Shown here piece by piece: positions 39,468-47,494 of a DNA stretch of 64,000 nt. Within the stretch, counting starts at the first letter, position 1, and each line of letters starts with the position of its first letter. Below the pieces are notes generated by a model, which worked only from the letters and a program-made list of their open reading frames with translations, ran no database searches and had not been told where the DNA came from. The translations under genes were made by a program, and so were the position numbers. The DNA is from a virus. The DNA is taken from positions 46,139 through 110,138 of the IMG/VR virus record IMGVR_UViG_3300030110_003801, one strand, 5' to 3'.

Positions 39468-41183
39468 ATGAGAATAGAAATTTCAGAAGACTTAAAAGAA
39501 AAACTTAAGTCACTAGACAACAACGTTGTAAAACTTCTGTTTTGCAATAACAAAAAAGAATTTTTAGCACCCAATCCTGTAGTTATAATTAAATCCTATG
39601 TAGATGAGTCAGGAAACAACAACGATGGATATGTTACCATAATTAAAGAAGACAATAGGTCTGCCAACATGAAACTATCAAGAATCTTTAAGCATGTTTT
39701 CAATAAGGATTTTTACAGTAATTTACTATCATCAGATATCGAACAAGCTAACAACGATTTTGTTTCTTTGTGTGCTACACACGTCTTTAAAGTTGTTAGT
39801 AATGTTAGACTGTTTTACGAAGAGTCGTCATACTATGGTTATGGTACATCTATTCAAGACGACAGGACAGGTACTCTTTGGAAGTCTTGTATGCGAAACA
39901 ATATGCACAACTGTGGACAGTTTTTTGAGTGCAACCCGTCTATAAAACTACTTGTTAAGCTAAAAAACGACAAGGTTGTTGGTAGGGCGTTGCTTTGGCA
40001 GAGGGTTTTGTGTAACGACACAGGAAAAGAGTTTGACTTCATGGACAGAATATACACCGTTTATGACCACGATGTAAAAGCGTTTAAAGATTGGGCGCAA
40101 GATAATGGTTATTGCCGAAAAGAATTTCAAACGTATGAAGACCTAGTTGATTTTATTGATGAAAAAGGAAGTCATTTTAAGGTTCGTAACGCTTCTGTAG
40201 ATATAAAAAACTATGACCCATACGACTACACAGATGAAAGAGGCATACCCTACTTCGATACGTTTATGTATGTAAATAACAATAATACCTTGTCTAACTA
40301 CATAAACAAACACTCTGCTTTTGAAGCTAGAGACCCCGAAGGTCATAAGACTATTTTAGAAACAGCAGATTACAAGAAGTCGGGGGTTTACATGAACACT
40401 CAATTTATGAGATACATTGATTCTACTAATCGTTGGGTATTAGAAAACGAATCTGTATGGGTACCAAGCGCATCTTGTTATGAAGAGATAGAAAACGTTA
40501 CGCACCTTGATGGAGAGGCGTACAGAACAAAAGATATTAAGTTTTCTAACATATACAAAAAAGACATACCTATAATTAATGGAGCTTTTTACTGTGAAGC
40601 GTCAGAGTCTTGGTTGCTTAGTAAGGACGGTGTACACGTAGGAGATAGGTTCATTTGGAAGGAAGCCGCACGTTGGTCTCACGCACAACAATGCTACATA
40701 GAAGGCATAAAATCCCAAAACATACACTTTCTTGCTAACAAAACAAACGACGTTATAGAGAAAAATTTGTATGTAGAATTAAGAAAAAAGTATATAAACT
40801 TTAGGATAACAACTGAGTTTATTCACGACATACTTAACTTCTCTTTTGGCAAGGTAATACCATTCAATACCGAAATGGCTTTAAACAAACACGCTAGGCA
40901 CTTGTTTTTTCCACCATTATTTTTCTTGAGAGGGCTTCAAGACCTACATAATTGTAGCCCTAGCTTTTTTGATAAGTGCTATAAGCGTGAATCGTTTGAT
41001 AATTCAGACTACCATAAAGAATCTTTTAGAGAAGACCTTGGTTGGATAAAAAAGTCATCCGAAATAATTGACAAGAATAATACAATACTTTATTTGTTTA
41101 TGGACTTAGCTAATAACAGAGGGTTTCAAGTTGAGAACGCAGATGAGTTGTATAAAGAAAGTAATAACATTTTAATTAAATAA
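39468..41183 (+). CDS. SCM-motif protein, paralogue 2
   Basis: 571 aa. Shares its core with the 538-aa protein: LWKSCMRNNMHNCGQFFECNP, KLLVKLKNDKVVGRALLWQ and DFMDRIYTVYDHDVKAFKDWAQDNGY. It lacks the acidic repeats and instead ends in an alpha-helical domain of about 150 residues (HFLANKTNDVIEKNLYVEL). Starts at an ATG overlapping the shared AAACCGTGAATTA leader. It lies between the two metallopeptidases. Function unknown; the alternation of paralogues suggests a functional pair duplicated once. Confidence 0.6.
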   Translation: MRIEISEDLKEKLKSLDNNVVKLLFCNNKKEFLAPNPVVIIKSYVDESGNNNDGYVTIIKEDNRSANMKLSRIFKHVFNKDFYSNLLSSDIEQANNDFVSLCATHVFKVVSNVRLFYEESSYYGYGTSIQDDRTGTLWKSCMRNNMHNCGQFFECNPSIKLLVKLKNDKVVGRALLWQRVLCNDTGKEFDFMDRIYTVYDHDVKAFKDWAQDNGYCRKEFQTYEDLVDFIDEKGSHFKVRNASVDIKNYDPYDYTDERGIPYFDTFMYVNNNNTLSNYINKHSAFEARDPEGHKTILETADYKKSGVYMNTQFMRYIDSTNRWVLENESVWVPSASCYEEIENVTHLDGEAYRTKDIKFSNIYKKDIPIINGAFYCEASESWLLSKDGVHVGDRFIWKEAARWSHAQQCYIEGIKSQNIHFLANKTNDVIEKNLYVELRKKYINFRITTEFIHDILNFSFGKVIPFNTEMALNKHARHLFFPPLFFLRGLQDLHNCSPSFFDKCYKRESFDNSDYHKESFREDLGWIKKSSEIIDKNNTILYLFMDLANNRGFQVENADELYKESNNILIK

Positions 41184-41185
41184 TT

Positions 41186-42184
41186 ATGAATTTAGAATCA
41201 CACAAAAGAAAAGAACTACAGATACTTTTTGAATTGTTCAAAATAAACTCTCCTTCGGGAAAAGAACAAGCAGTAAAAAAGTACGTGAAAAACATTTGCA
41301 AGATGTTTAAAATAAATTGCAAGACAGATAAAAAAGGAAATCTATACCTTAAAAAGGGTAGAGGAGTTAGACCTTGTTTGGCGGCTCACTTAGATACCGT
41401 GTTTACAGACAAGCCTATCATTACACCTGTTGTTGTAAACAGCACTACTATAATTGGTTACGACACTAAAGGTAATGAGCAATGTGGCTTAGGCGCAGAC
41501 GATAAGGTTGGAGTGTTCATTGTGCTTAGAGCTATGCTTAAGTACAAGAACATCAAAGCTGTTTTGACGGTTGAAGAGGAGACGGGTTGCCTTGGAGCTA
41601 AAGAAATAAATTTAGATTTCTTTCAAGATGTCGCATACGTATTACAGGCAGACAGGAAAGGGTATGGAGATTTTGTAACGATAGCTTCAAACTCAAGATA
41701 CTCAGACATAGTTTTATGTAGTAAAGAGTTTGAAGATGGGTGTAAACCTATTATATCCAAGTATGGCTTTAAGCAAACAGATGGCGGTTCAACAGATGTT
41801 GTTATGTTCAAGGAATTAGGTATGGATATATCTGTCGTCAATATGTCTTGTGGATACTATGACGCACACGAAGAGACAGAATACATCAACCCTGAAGAGG
41901 TGCTAAACACACTGAAGATGACCTTTGATGTTATAGATAACTTACCCTTAAAAAGGTATACGCACAAAGCAACACTTAAGAAAACTACCTACAGTTATAA
42001 TGGGTATTCAAGCAAGGCTTCATGGGGTACTTCATCATGGGGTAAATCAAGCGGAAACTACAAAAGCTCAAAGGCTAGTAGTGCTAAAAGAAATACGTGG
42101 ACGAACTACCACAGCCTTCAGCAGATATCAAACACTATGAACTCAAAAGTTTCAAGACCAATACCAAAATCACTCCCTTTTTAA
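41186..42184 (+). CDS. M20-type metallopeptidase with PF tail
   Basis: 332 aa. Conserved ligands: His68 and Asp70 (AAHLDTVF), Asp105/106 (GLGADDKVGVF), Glu130-132 (TVEEETGCLG), Asp156 (LQADRKG) and His228 (YYDAHEETEY). Without the family lid domain, and shorter than the first copy. After about residue 260 there is a Ser/Lys/Gly-rich extension (YNGYSSKASWGTSSWGKSS) ending in PKSLPF, which resembles an SSB tail tip. It is separated by two bases from the SCM paralogue. Confidence 0.8.
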   Translation: MNLESHKRKELQILFELFKINSPSGKEQAVKKYVKNICKMFKINCKTDKKGNLYLKKGRGVRPCLAAHLDTVFTDKPIITPVVVNSTTIIGYDTKGNEQCGLGADDKVGVFIVLRAMLKYKNIKAVLTVEEETGCLGAKEINLDFFQDVAYVLQADRKGYGDFVTIASNSRYSDIVLCSKEFEDGCKPIISKYGFKQTDGGSTDVVMFKELGMDISVVNMSCGYYDAHEETEYINPEEVLNTLKMTFDVIDNLPLKRYTHKATLKKTTYSYNGYSSKASWGTSSWGKSSGNYKSSKASSAKRNTWTNYHSLQQISNTMNSKVSRPIPKSLPF

Positions 42185-42227
42185 TGCGATAAAGTGATAA
42201 AAAATGTTTAACTTTAAACAAAAAACA

Positions 42228-42467
42228 ATGGAACAAATCAATTACGAAAAACTTAGGAAGGCTTTTGATAACCTTCCTAAAGACTATGCAAAATTAGTTC
42301 AAGAAAAAATACCTAATGTGTCTAGTTCAAGGATACACAACATAAGAGCTTTGGCTTATAATGTAGATGAAAAAACATATAAGCCGGGTTCAAAAACTAT
42401 TAATGTTTTTATTGAGCTATTGAGAATATCAGAAGAGTACAAAAAGAATATGGATTTATTAAAATAA
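42228..42467 (+). CDS. Hypothetical helical protein, 79 aa
   Basis: Start set at ATG 42228 (MEQINYEKLRKAF); a frame from 42204 adds eight residues. Helical, with VQEKIPNVSSSRIHNIRALAYN, a possible small DNA-binding unit similar to a helix-turn-helix. Five bases before the candidate annealing protein. No family assigned. Confidence 0.55.
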   Translation: MEQINYEKLRKAFDNLPKDYAKLVQEKIPNVSSSRIHNIRALAYNVDEKTYKPGSKTINVFIELLRISEEYKKNMDLLK

Positions 42468-42472
42468 TTATT

Positions 42473-42967
42473 ATGTCAAAAGTAGAAGTATTAAGAAGAT
42501 TACATAAAGATTTCAACCTAGATAAGAGCGACTTCTTTACATCAAAACAAGGATTTACTATCATCGTCCGTAGTGGTATAGAAAAAATACAATACAAGCT
42601 CGGTCTAAAAGTTGAGTTTGAAGTTATATCCTGTGAAAAGGATTTCTGTTGCATTAAAGCAGTAGGTATTGCTCCCGACAGGATACCCATTCAAACTTTT
42701 GGTTCGGCTATACATAGCGAATACGTTGACATCAAAAAGAAAAACAAGGCAGGTAAAGAGTACATGTCTAAAGAGCTAAAGGGTTCTACAAACTCTTATT
42801 ACGTTATGGAGATAGCAGAGAAGAGGGCGTTAGCTAGAGTAACTCTTAAAATGGCAGACCTGTATCAATTCAATGTATTTTCTGAAGATGAGAATCCACA
42901 AGAAATGGGAGCCGCCCAAGGTGCTGTATTAGACAAATCGAGTTCAGCAGTAGCTCAAGCGTTTTAA
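42473..42967 (+). CDS. Candidate single-strand annealing-type recombination protein
   Basis: 164 aa. Mixed alpha/beta body (GFTIIVRSGIEKIQYKLGLKVEFEVIS) and a helix YYVMEIAEKRALARVTLKMADLY, similar to the E-A-E-x-R-A-x-x-R segment of Rad52-like and RecT-neighbour proteins, with an acidic SEDENPQE end. It is followed by HNH and YqaJ genes, the usual layout of a phage recombination pair. The annealing function is inferred from position and that motif only. Confidence 0.5.
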   Translation: MSKVEVLRRLHKDFNLDKSDFFTSKQGFTIIVRSGIEKIQYKLGLKVEFEVISCEKDFCCIKAVGIAPDRIPIQTFGSAIHSEYVDIKKKNKAGKEYMSKELKGSTNSYYVMEIAEKRALARVTLKMADLYQFNVFSEDENPQEMGAAQGAVLDKSSSAVAQAF

Positions 42968-42968
42968 A

Positions 42969-43289
42969 ATGGGAAAGCAAAAAGATTTATTCTTGAAAAT
43001 ATGGAAGACAAGAGAAAGAGTGTGTGTCTTGTGTGGTCAGCATTTAGGCATAGAACCAAGAGCGCACTACTTCTCTCATGTGTTATCAAAAGGTGCTTAT
43101 CCTTACTACAAGCTAAACCCTGATAACATAGTGCTAAAGTGTATTCCTTGTCACACCTTATGGGAGACGGGAAGTACAGAAAAGAAAAAAGGACACCGTG
43201 AATTAATTAAGTTAAAAGAGAAGTTAAAAAGAAAGTATTATGAAGACACTAACAAACTGTCGTCAAGCAAAAAAGATAAGCTATTCTGA
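42969..43289 (+). CDS. HNH-type endonuclease-like protein
   Basis: 106 aa. Zinc-binding CVLCGQ near the N-terminus, central AHYFSHVLSKGAYPYYKLNPDNIVLKC and CHTLW, giving a Cys-x2-Cys, His, Asn, Cys-x2-Cys-His pattern of HNH nucleases. Basic end (KKKGHRELIKLKEKLKRKYY). Overlaps the next gene by 50 bases. Probably a recombination or packaging endonuclease. Confidence 0.65.
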   Translation: MGKQKDLFLKIWKTRERVCVLCGQHLGIEPRAHYFSHVLSKGAYPYYKLNPDNIVLKCIPCHTLWETGSTEKKKGHRELIKLKEKLKRKYYEDTNKLSSSKKDKLF

Positions 43290-43989
43290 CATTAAAGAAG
43301 ATAACTTAATAACCCTTTTTGGTCTTGTTTTTAAAGTAATCAAAAAAGAAATAGACCTTACTGAACGGGAGTCGCTTTGGTGTTTATCACCTGTTGGTCA
43401 TTTAGGTGACAAGCTAGAGCTAAATAATGTTTTCAACAAAGACACCGTAGAGTGTAAAAACAACGCTTGGTTTTACAGAGTTCTTACTAAGCCTGACGAC
43501 GAGTTCTATGTAGGCATAAACACCGAATACTCAGTAGACTGTGCAATGTCTGAAATAGACAGACATGGAAGGGTTTGGTTCAAAAAAAGACGGGATTTAA
43601 AAAGAGCTATAAATGACTCTGTTGACTTGGTAAATAAAGAATACGTGCCTAAGTCTGTTTATTTCGGATATCTTTTAAGAGAGGTTAATAGCGACAAAAA
43701 AAACGCCTTATCTAACATTATAAAAGATGCGTTTAAAAAACACTACAAATGTCGTAAAGTAAAAATAGTTATAGATTGTGGTAGGTGGGAATACTCAGAA
43801 GCGCACATGAACATCAATGTTTTTTGTGACACTAGAACATCAAAAGTGTTAACCCTATCTATACCTATATCTGTAAAGGAAGATTATTTAAGTATCGCTT
43901 CTGACGAAAAGCTAACCTCTTTAGCATTAACTGAATTATTAAAAATTTTATTAAACAACTCAATATCAAATTTAGAAAACCATGTATAA
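43240..43989 (+). CDS. Hypothetical protein, 249 aa
   Basis: Starts inside the HNH gene. Beta-rich N-terminal half (LITLFGLVFKVIKKEIDLTER) and a helical end (LALTELLKILLNNSISNLENHV) overlapping the YqaJ start. Two Cys-containing loops (SLWCLSPVGH; VIDCGRWEY) may bind metal. No family recognised; located in a recombination operon. Confidence 0.6.
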   Translation: MKTLTNCRQAKKISYSDIKEDNLITLFGLVFKVIKKEIDLTERESLWCLSPVGHLGDKLELNNVFNKDTVECKNNAWFYRVLTKPDDEFYVGINTEYSVDCAMSEIDRHGRVWFKKRRDLKRAINDSVDLVNKEYVPKSVYFGYLLREVNSDKKNALSNIIKDAFKKHYKCRKVKIVIDCGRWEYSEAHMNINVFCDTRTSKVLTLSIPISVKEDYLSIASDEKLTSLALTELLKILLNNSISNLENHV

Positions 43990-44974
43990 AATTGACATTA
44001 ACAAATTAAATCCAAACATAAACGTTACGGACGTTTCAGATTGGTCAAAGCAAAAATGGATTTCTCATCGTGTAAACGCCCTAGGTTGTTCCGACTTAGG
44101 TACTGCTTTAGGGTTTAACCCTTGGTCTGAACCCGCTATTTTGTTTGCGCAAAAAGTAGGTATAATTCCTACAGGAACGGAAGACAATATGGCTATGTTT
44201 ATGGGTAGAGTAATGGAGCCTGTTATAGCAAACCTTTGGAAACATTGGGACATTAACGAACCCGATTGGTCAGAGTGTTCAAAAAACCTAGAATCAGGTA
44301 TAGTCAAGAGAGAGCTTTATACTCCTAGTGTTTATGTTACTAACCCAAAGTATCCTTACTTAATGGGTGGTCCTGACGGTTTATTTATGCACGAAGGAAA
44401 ATTAGCTGTTCTTGAAATCAAGACAATATCAAAGTATTCTGCCGACCAATACGAGTCCGGTATACCAACGTCTTACATATTTCAGATACACGGATACATG
44501 ATGTTATTCGATGCTGACTATGCAGAGATAGCGTTACTACAAGACGGTAGGGAATTAACTGTAGTTCCTTTTAACAGAGACGAAAGGATTGTAAAGATAA
44601 TAGAAGAGCAGTGTTCTAGGTTTTGGCAAAACATCCTTGTTGCTAGAGAGTTCTATCTTGACCAAAAAGACATTTCTCACTTAGAGCCTGAGCCAACCGA
44701 CACTAAAGTTTATGAGCAATTCTTACTTGATAGGTTTAAAGCTCAAGACGACTTAGAGGTTCCGTGTAGTAAGTCTGCTCAGTTTTGGATAGACAAGTTT
44801 ATATCGTTTAGAAATAAGGAGAATGAAGCTGTAAACAGAAAGAGGTTTTACTCTAATAAGATAAAGTATTTTATGGGTGAGGCGACAAAGATTACAGACA
44901 TCGACGGTGCTAATGTAACTTGGAGAGCAACACGAGACGGTAAAAGCAGAAGATTTAACGCTAGAGAAATATAA
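43982..44974 (+). CDS. YqaJ-type (lambda exonuclease-like) recombinase nuclease
   Basis: 330 aa. N-terminal WISHRVNALGCSDLGTALGFNPW with the serine-aspartate pair of the YqaJ family; PD-(D/E)XK site made of Glu79 (GRVMEPVI), Asp132 (GGPDGL) and Glu145-x-Lys147 (LEIKT), followed by Gln168 (FQIHGYM). Digests one strand of double-stranded ends to feed a single-strand annealing protein. Overlaps the previous gene by 8 bases. Arm A probably has a corresponding module outside the window. Confidence 0.9.
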   Translation: MYKIDINKLNPNINVTDVSDWSKQKWISHRVNALGCSDLGTALGFNPWSEPAILFAQKVGIIPTGTEDNMAMFMGRVMEPVIANLWKHWDINEPDWSECSKNLESGIVKRELYTPSVYVTNPKYPYLMGGPDGLFMHEGKLAVLEIKTISKYSADQYESGIPTSYIFQIHGYMMLFDADYAEIALLQDGRELTVVPFNRDERIVKIIEEQCSRFWQNILVAREFYLDQKDISHLEPEPTDTKVYEQFLLDRFKAQDDLEVPCSKSAQFWIDKFISFRNKENEAVNRKRFYSNKIKYFMGEATKITDIDGANVTWRATRDGKSRRFNAREI

Positions 44975-44980
44975 CAACAA

Positions 44981-45391
44981 ATGATTGACCTTAAAAATCA
45001 AATAGATTGGCTAGAGCATCAAACCTCTTACTTTAAAAAGCAGGCTAAAACAGGCAATATACAATCTAAAATTGATATTTATGAATCAATATTGGAGACG
45101 GTTAAAGGTGTCTATAAAAACGACACCACTGTCATCCAATCATTTGTAATACCAATTACGCTAGAACCTGTTGTTAAAATGCCTAAAGGTAAAATAGTAG
45201 GAGTAAGTTGTTATAAAGATAAAGAGTTATACGTAACTGTAATGTTCGATAACAAAGACGACTTAATAGATAAAATGTTTTACGTTATACCTGACGGAAC
45301 AAAGATGAAAGATACGTCTAGCATTGGAGAGTTTTACGGAACTTTTCACGTAGATAAATTGGTTCACGTTTTTGAAAAATTATTTAATTAA
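44981..45391 (+). CDS. Hypothetical protein, 136 aa
   Basis: Begins with a coiled-coil helix (NQIDWLEHQTSYFKKQAKT), then strands (ITLEPVVKMPKGKIVGVSCYKD; LYVTVMFDNKDDL). Six bases after the YqaJ gene. No family recognised. Confidence 0.6.
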   Translation: MIDLKNQIDWLEHQTSYFKKQAKTGNIQSKIDIYESILETVKGVYKNDTTVIQSFVIPITLEPVVKMPKGKIVGVSCYKDKELYVTVMFDNKDDLIDKMFYVIPDGTKMKDTSSIGEFYGTFHVDKLVHVFEKLFN

Positions 45392-45396
45392 AAATT

Positions 45397-45732
45397 ATGG
45401 AAAAAAGAACAAGAAGGTCTAGGCATACATTTGTTTGGACAGATGAATTAGTTTTAGAGTTTGCAAAAATATCCATGAAGGGACCTTATGGTTCTTATAA
45501 AGGGTGTAAGTCTACTGAGCAAAAATTGATTAGATTTAAAGAGGTAGAACATAACAAGAATCTTGTTTGGGTAAAAGAAAACAAAGACTTTCTTAGCATA
45601 GCTCGTATAGAAAAAGACATTGGAATGCCTGAAACAACATTACTTAAAGCGGTTAATGGTATCCAACACTTCCCTAAAAAATGGGAGGCGGATTTAGATG
45701 ATTTTGTTAGAAAATTTAGAAAGAAATATTAA
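45397..45732 (+). CDS. Helix-turn-helix-like protein, long form, arm B
   Basis: 111 aa. Basic start MEKRTRRSRHTFVWTDELVLEF, then WVKENKDFLSIARIEKDIGMPETTLLKAVNG and HFPKKWEADLDDFV. Homologue of 3799-4128 over its whole length. Two bases precede the short-form partner, whereas in arm A the short form comes first. Probable small DNA-binding regulator. Confidence 0.65.
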   Translation: MEKRTRRSRHTFVWTDELVLEFAKISMKGPYGSYKGCKSTEQKLIRFKEVEHNKNLVWVKENKDFLSIARIEKDIGMPETTLLKAVNGIQHFPKKWEADLDDFVRKFRKKY

Positions 45733-45734
45733 AG

Positions 45735-45923
45735 ATGGAAAACACGAAAAAGCAATTAATTGAATGGCTAAAGGAGAACAAGAAAATTCTCCATATTAGG
45801 AACATAGAAAAAAGAATAGGAATACCCGACAGCACAATAGGAAAGGCGTTGTTAGGTACTAGGAATTTACCCGACAAATGGGTAGAGCCTTTAGAAAAAT
45901 TTAGAACAACATTTAATACTTAA
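45735..45923 (+). CDS. Helix-turn-helix-like protein, short form, arm B
   Basis: 62 aa. LIEWLKENKKILHIRNIEKRIGIPDSTIGKALLGTRNLPDKW. Same unit as 3614-3796 and the C-terminal half of the long forms. The family appears four times in this window, pairwise in both early arms. Confidence 0.65.
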   Translation: MENTKKQLIEWLKENKKILHIRNIEKRIGIPDSTIGKALLGTRNLPDKWVEPLEKFRTTFNT

Positions 45924-45929
45924 AAAAAA

Positions 45930-46121
45930 ATGAACCCAAGAGAATTTCAAGAAACACTCTATACAGAGATGAGAAACGCATTAGAATCGAACCCTTCAAA
46001 AATATCAAACAAGTCATTTTTGTGGCTATTAAAAGCAACTAGGGTTATGTTCCCTAATGACCAAGAATTTGGTAGGGAAGTGTCGAAACTTTTAAACATT
46101 CACGTAATACAAAAGAGCTAA
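45930..46121 (+). CDS. Small hypothetical protein, 63 aa
   Basis: Starts after AAAAAAAA at 45930 (MNPREFQETLYTEM). Helical, with FLWLLKATRVMFPNDQEFGRE near the end. The promoter-like TATATTTG of the next gene starts 9 bases after its stop. Unknown function. Confidence 0.6.
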   Translation: MNPREFQETLYTEMRNALESNPSKISNKSFLWLLKATRVMFPNDQEFGREVSKLLNIHVIQKS

Positions 46122-46129
46122 CTTTTTTG

Positions 46130-46137
46130 TATATTTG
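46130..46137 (+). promoter_or_regulatory. Bacteroidetes-type -7 box before the SSB-like gene
   Basis: TATATTTG at 46130-46137 matches TAnnTTTG; the ATG lies 45 bases downstream after an A/T-rich leader. It may start the transcript of the second replication module. No well-spaced -33 element was seen. Confidence 0.5.
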
Positions 46138-46181
46138 TGTCTATATTATTTGTATTTATTTAATTTAAAATTTGTTTTATT

Positions 46182-46496
46182 ATGGCTGAAAAAGAAGCTA
46201 AGCAGAGAATCGGAAGTGTTCAAACAGTACTAGGTAAGTTTGGACCATTTAAGAAAATTTCGTTAAACCTCAGTAACATGGGGAAAGTCTTTAAAAAAGA
46301 CGGAAAACATTACCTAAAACTTGATGAGGTAGAGGGGTTTAATCCTTGGACTAACGCTGATGGAGAAACAATCTACTTCTTGAATTTGCTTATGAATAGT
46401 TATGAGACTATTTCTACTGACAACTTCAAACCAAGTACTGAGTCTAGTAACTCAACAAGAAAGCAAGAAACAGTAAATGATGACTTGCCTTTCTAA
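46182..46496 (+). CDS. Single-strand-binding-like protein with SSB tail, arm B
   Basis: 104 aa. Starts MAEKEAKQRIGSVQTVLGKFGPFKK; a beta-rich body (KISLNLSNMGKVFKKDGKHYLKL) suits an OB-type or DUF736-like protein; a Ser/Thr-rich linker precedes the end NDDLPF, the SSB tip. It is unrelated in body to the 93-aa protein of arm A but has the same tail and the same place near the primase gene. Likely binds single-stranded DNA and recruits host or phage replication proteins. Confidence 0.6.
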   Translation: MAEKEAKQRIGSVQTVLGKFGPFKKISLNLSNMGKVFKKDGKHYLKLDEVEGFNPWTNADGETIYFLNLLMNSYETISTDNFKPSTESSNSTRKQETVNDDLPF

Positions 46497-46505
46497 TAAT
46501 AATAT

Positions 46506-46520
46506 GTATCTTTAAGATAC
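46506..46520. promoter_or_regulatory. Perfect palindrome, possible operator
   Basis: GTATCTT and AAGATAC arms of 7 bp around one T. It lies 10 bases after the SSB-like stop and before the terminator, in the gap of about 150 bases upstream of the replication initiator gene. It could be an operator or a small hairpin. Confidence 0.4.
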
Positions 46521-46564
46521 GAAATGCTTATTTTGCTACTCTGCAAAATTAATTCACGGTTAAG

Positions 46565-46593
46565 AACGCTTCTTTTTTAAGGAGCGTTTTTTT
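46565..46593 (+). terminator. Rho-independent terminator
   Basis: ACGCTTC (46566-46572), 8-nt loop, GGAGCGT (46581-46587, one G-U pair), then TTTTTT. Lies between the SSB-like gene and the initiator gene, so the two may be separately transcribed. Confidence 0.8.
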
Positions 46594-46648
46594 ATTCTAA
46601 AAACTTTTGCATATTTTAGTAGGAACGTGAATTTTTAAATCAATCTTA

Positions 46649-47494
46649 ATGGCAATTATTCGTAACCACAAGAACAAGGACTACACTGTTATGTCCAATA
46701 ACCACTTGAACAACAACGAGTTAACTTTAAAAGCAAAAGGATTACTTTCTTTTATGCTTAGTAAACCTGACAGTTGGGACTTCTCTGTAAGAGGGTTGTC
46801 GGCTCAACTAAAAGAGGGTAAAGACTGCGTTGCTAGGGCTATAAATGAACTTATAAAACACAGATACGTAGTTCGTGAACAAGAAGTAAGTGATGAAAGT
46901 TTTAAGTTTAGTAAAATTATATACCACGTATACGAAAACCCGTGTCCGGGAAATCGGGATACGGTAAAACCGGATACGGTAAACCGTCCACAAGTAAATA
47001 CTAAAGAAGTAAATACTGAAGAAGTAAATACTAAAAAAGAGAAAAATAATATAAAAGAAATTCAAGAAGTTATTTCTTATCTCAACGACACCGTTGGTAA
47101 ATCGTTTAAGGCAGACTCAAGGAACTCTTTAAGCTTGATTAACGCAAGACTAAAGGATTACTCTGTTGATGATTTAAAGAAGGTTATTAAGTACAAATCA
47201 CAACAATGGTTGAAGGACAAGATTATGTCTCCTTACTTAAGACCGTCTACTTTATTTAACGCTACTAAGTTTGAGAATTATATTAATGAAATTCCTAAAG
47301 ACTTTAGCGTGAAGCGTCAAAAGAAAAATAAGTACACAGCTTGGTCTTTAGAGCCTGAAACAATACCATTTGAATTAATGGACGATTGGTTTGGAATGAC
47401 TTACGACCAAATGGTAAAGGAAAAAGGAACTGTTACAACCGAGAATTTAATTATAAGTAAACTAATGGAAGAGAATGCAAAAGGAAACATTTGA
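46649..47494 (+). CDS. Replication initiator-like protein with Phg_2220_C domain
   Basis: 281 aa. N-terminal winged-helix part (NHLNNNELTLKAKGLLSFMLS; WDFSVRGLSAQLKEGKD) and from about residue 130 the conserved phage C-terminal domain (Phg_2220_C): IQEVISYLNDTVGKSFKADS...LIKARL-type helix and YLRPSTLFNATKFENYIN. Linker repeats EVNTEEVNTKK between the domains. DnaD/primosomal type proteins of this design start replication. It overlaps the primase-helicase start by 20 bases. Arm A carries a different initiator type, DUF4373, in the matching place. Confidence 0.85.
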   Translation: MAIIRNHKNKDYTVMSNNHLNNNELTLKAKGLLSFMLSKPDSWDFSVRGLSAQLKEGKDCVARAINELIKHRYVVREQEVSDESFKFSKIIYHVYENPCPGNRDTVKPDTVNRPQVNTKEVNTEEVNTKKEKNNIKEIQEVISYLNDTVGKSFKADSRNSLSLINARLKDYSVDDLKKVIKYKSQQWLKDKIMSPYLRPSTLFNATKFENYINEIPKDFSVKRQKKNKYTAWSLEPETIPFELMDDWFGMTYDQMVKEKGTVTTENLIISKLMEENAKGNI

